Shown here: positions 63,699 through 64,000 of the stretch, in pieces
How the letters are laid out: the number at the start of each line of letters is the position of its first letter
Numbering within the stretch: position 1 is the first letter of the stretch
Assembly (NCBI GenBank): GCA_027257055.1
Contig: JAPVLO010000179.1
Span: forward strand, 2,232,001-2,296,000
Reading direction: 5' to 3'
DNA: 64,000 nt
DNA from: Cephalopachus bancanus
Taxonomy: Eukaryota > Chordata > Mammalia > Primates > Tarsiidae
Translations under genes and position numbers: made by a program
Notes under the pieces: model-generated
The model's database searches: none
Told to the model about the DNA's origin: nothing
The model's input: the letters and a program-made list of their open reading frames with translations, nothing else

Positions 63699-63825
63699 TA
63701 CTTATTTTAGAGACGAGGTCTCACGCTGTTGCCCAGGATGGTCTCGAACTCCTGGGTTCAAGCAATCCTCCTGCCTCAGCCTCCCAAAGTGCTAGGATGA
63801 CAGGAGTGAGCCACTGTGCCCAGCC
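63699..63825 (-). mobile_element. Free Alu monomer (FLAM-like) with TSD
   Basis: Single monomer 'tagagacgaggtctcacgct' to 'gagccactgtgcccagcc'. TSD 'tgtaaata(a/g)cattttatt' (63681-63698, 63826-63843; 17 of 18), showing it inserted as a monomer. Confidence 0.93.
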
Positions 63826-64000
63826 TGTAAATAGCATTTTATTCAGAGCCGAGAGTGGGAGAGGTAAAAAAAAAAGGCAGTGTTGTGCAAGGGGAGGATG
63901 TTGAATTCTGCTTTTATTTAAAATTTTAATGATCTATTTATGCATTTTTGCATTAATTTTGATTTTTAAAATATTGTATTAAGATATTACTTATCTGGTT

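Overview
The window is primate nuclear DNA, most likely from a strepsirrhine (lemur-type) primate. The main evidence is its roughly forty Alu-family SINEs. Most follow one consensus in which the middle A-rich linker reads 'acaataaatcaaaaaatta' and the 3' arm ends 'actccaactcaaaaa'. That type differs from the anthropoid AluS/AluY consensus. Older AluJ-like dimers, free Alu monomers (FLAM/FRAM-like), MIR, L2, L1M, MaLR-type LTRs and hAT/mariner fossils form the usual mammalian background. I see no bacterial, organellar or exogenous viral sequence.

One protein-coding gene can be supported: an intact single-exon gene on the minus strand at 24773-25678, encoding a 301-residue leucine-rich-repeat protein that I recognise as LRRC30. 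In human it lies on chromosome 18p between LAMA1 and PTPRM (from memory), so the window is probably the gene-poor interval around it. Every other long reading frame lies in a repeat, is antisense to LRRC30, or has no recognisable protein signature.

Layout: 0-5 kb is a young L1 3' end, an ancient L1M/HAL1-like stretch split by an Alu, and a hAT fossil. 5-15 kb is largely unique sequence with L2 fragments, a dead mariner transposase and LTR-like sequence. 15-21 kb holds a second young L1 3' end, a cluster of Alus including a head-to-head pair, a MER5-like element and a GC-rich minisatellite. 21-26.6 kb is the repeat-poor LRRC30 neighbourhood. 26.6-32.2 kb is Alu-dense. 32-39 kb mixes MIR, L2, hAT and unique DNA. 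39-41.2 kb carries an unusual, highly similar inverted duplication. 41-47 kb is mostly unique, with a local duplication inserted in an LTR. 47-49.5 kb is an L2 broken by Alus and a large TTCC tract. 50-54.5 kb is mostly unique with L1M 3' ends. 54.5-64 kb is a mix of Alus, an antisense L1 and unique DNA.

I found no new multi-gene system. The most interesting items are structural: the inverted duplication at 39351-39442/40756-40847, the centre-deleted head-to-head Alu pair at 17.7-18.2 kb, the local duplication at 45.8/46.65 kb, several rearranged Alus with clear target-site duplications (TSDs), and candidate regulatory clusters near LRRC30. Repeat family names were assigned by eye from remembered consensus features. 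Boundaries are usually good to about 10-20 bases for Alus and 30-100 bases for old repeats.
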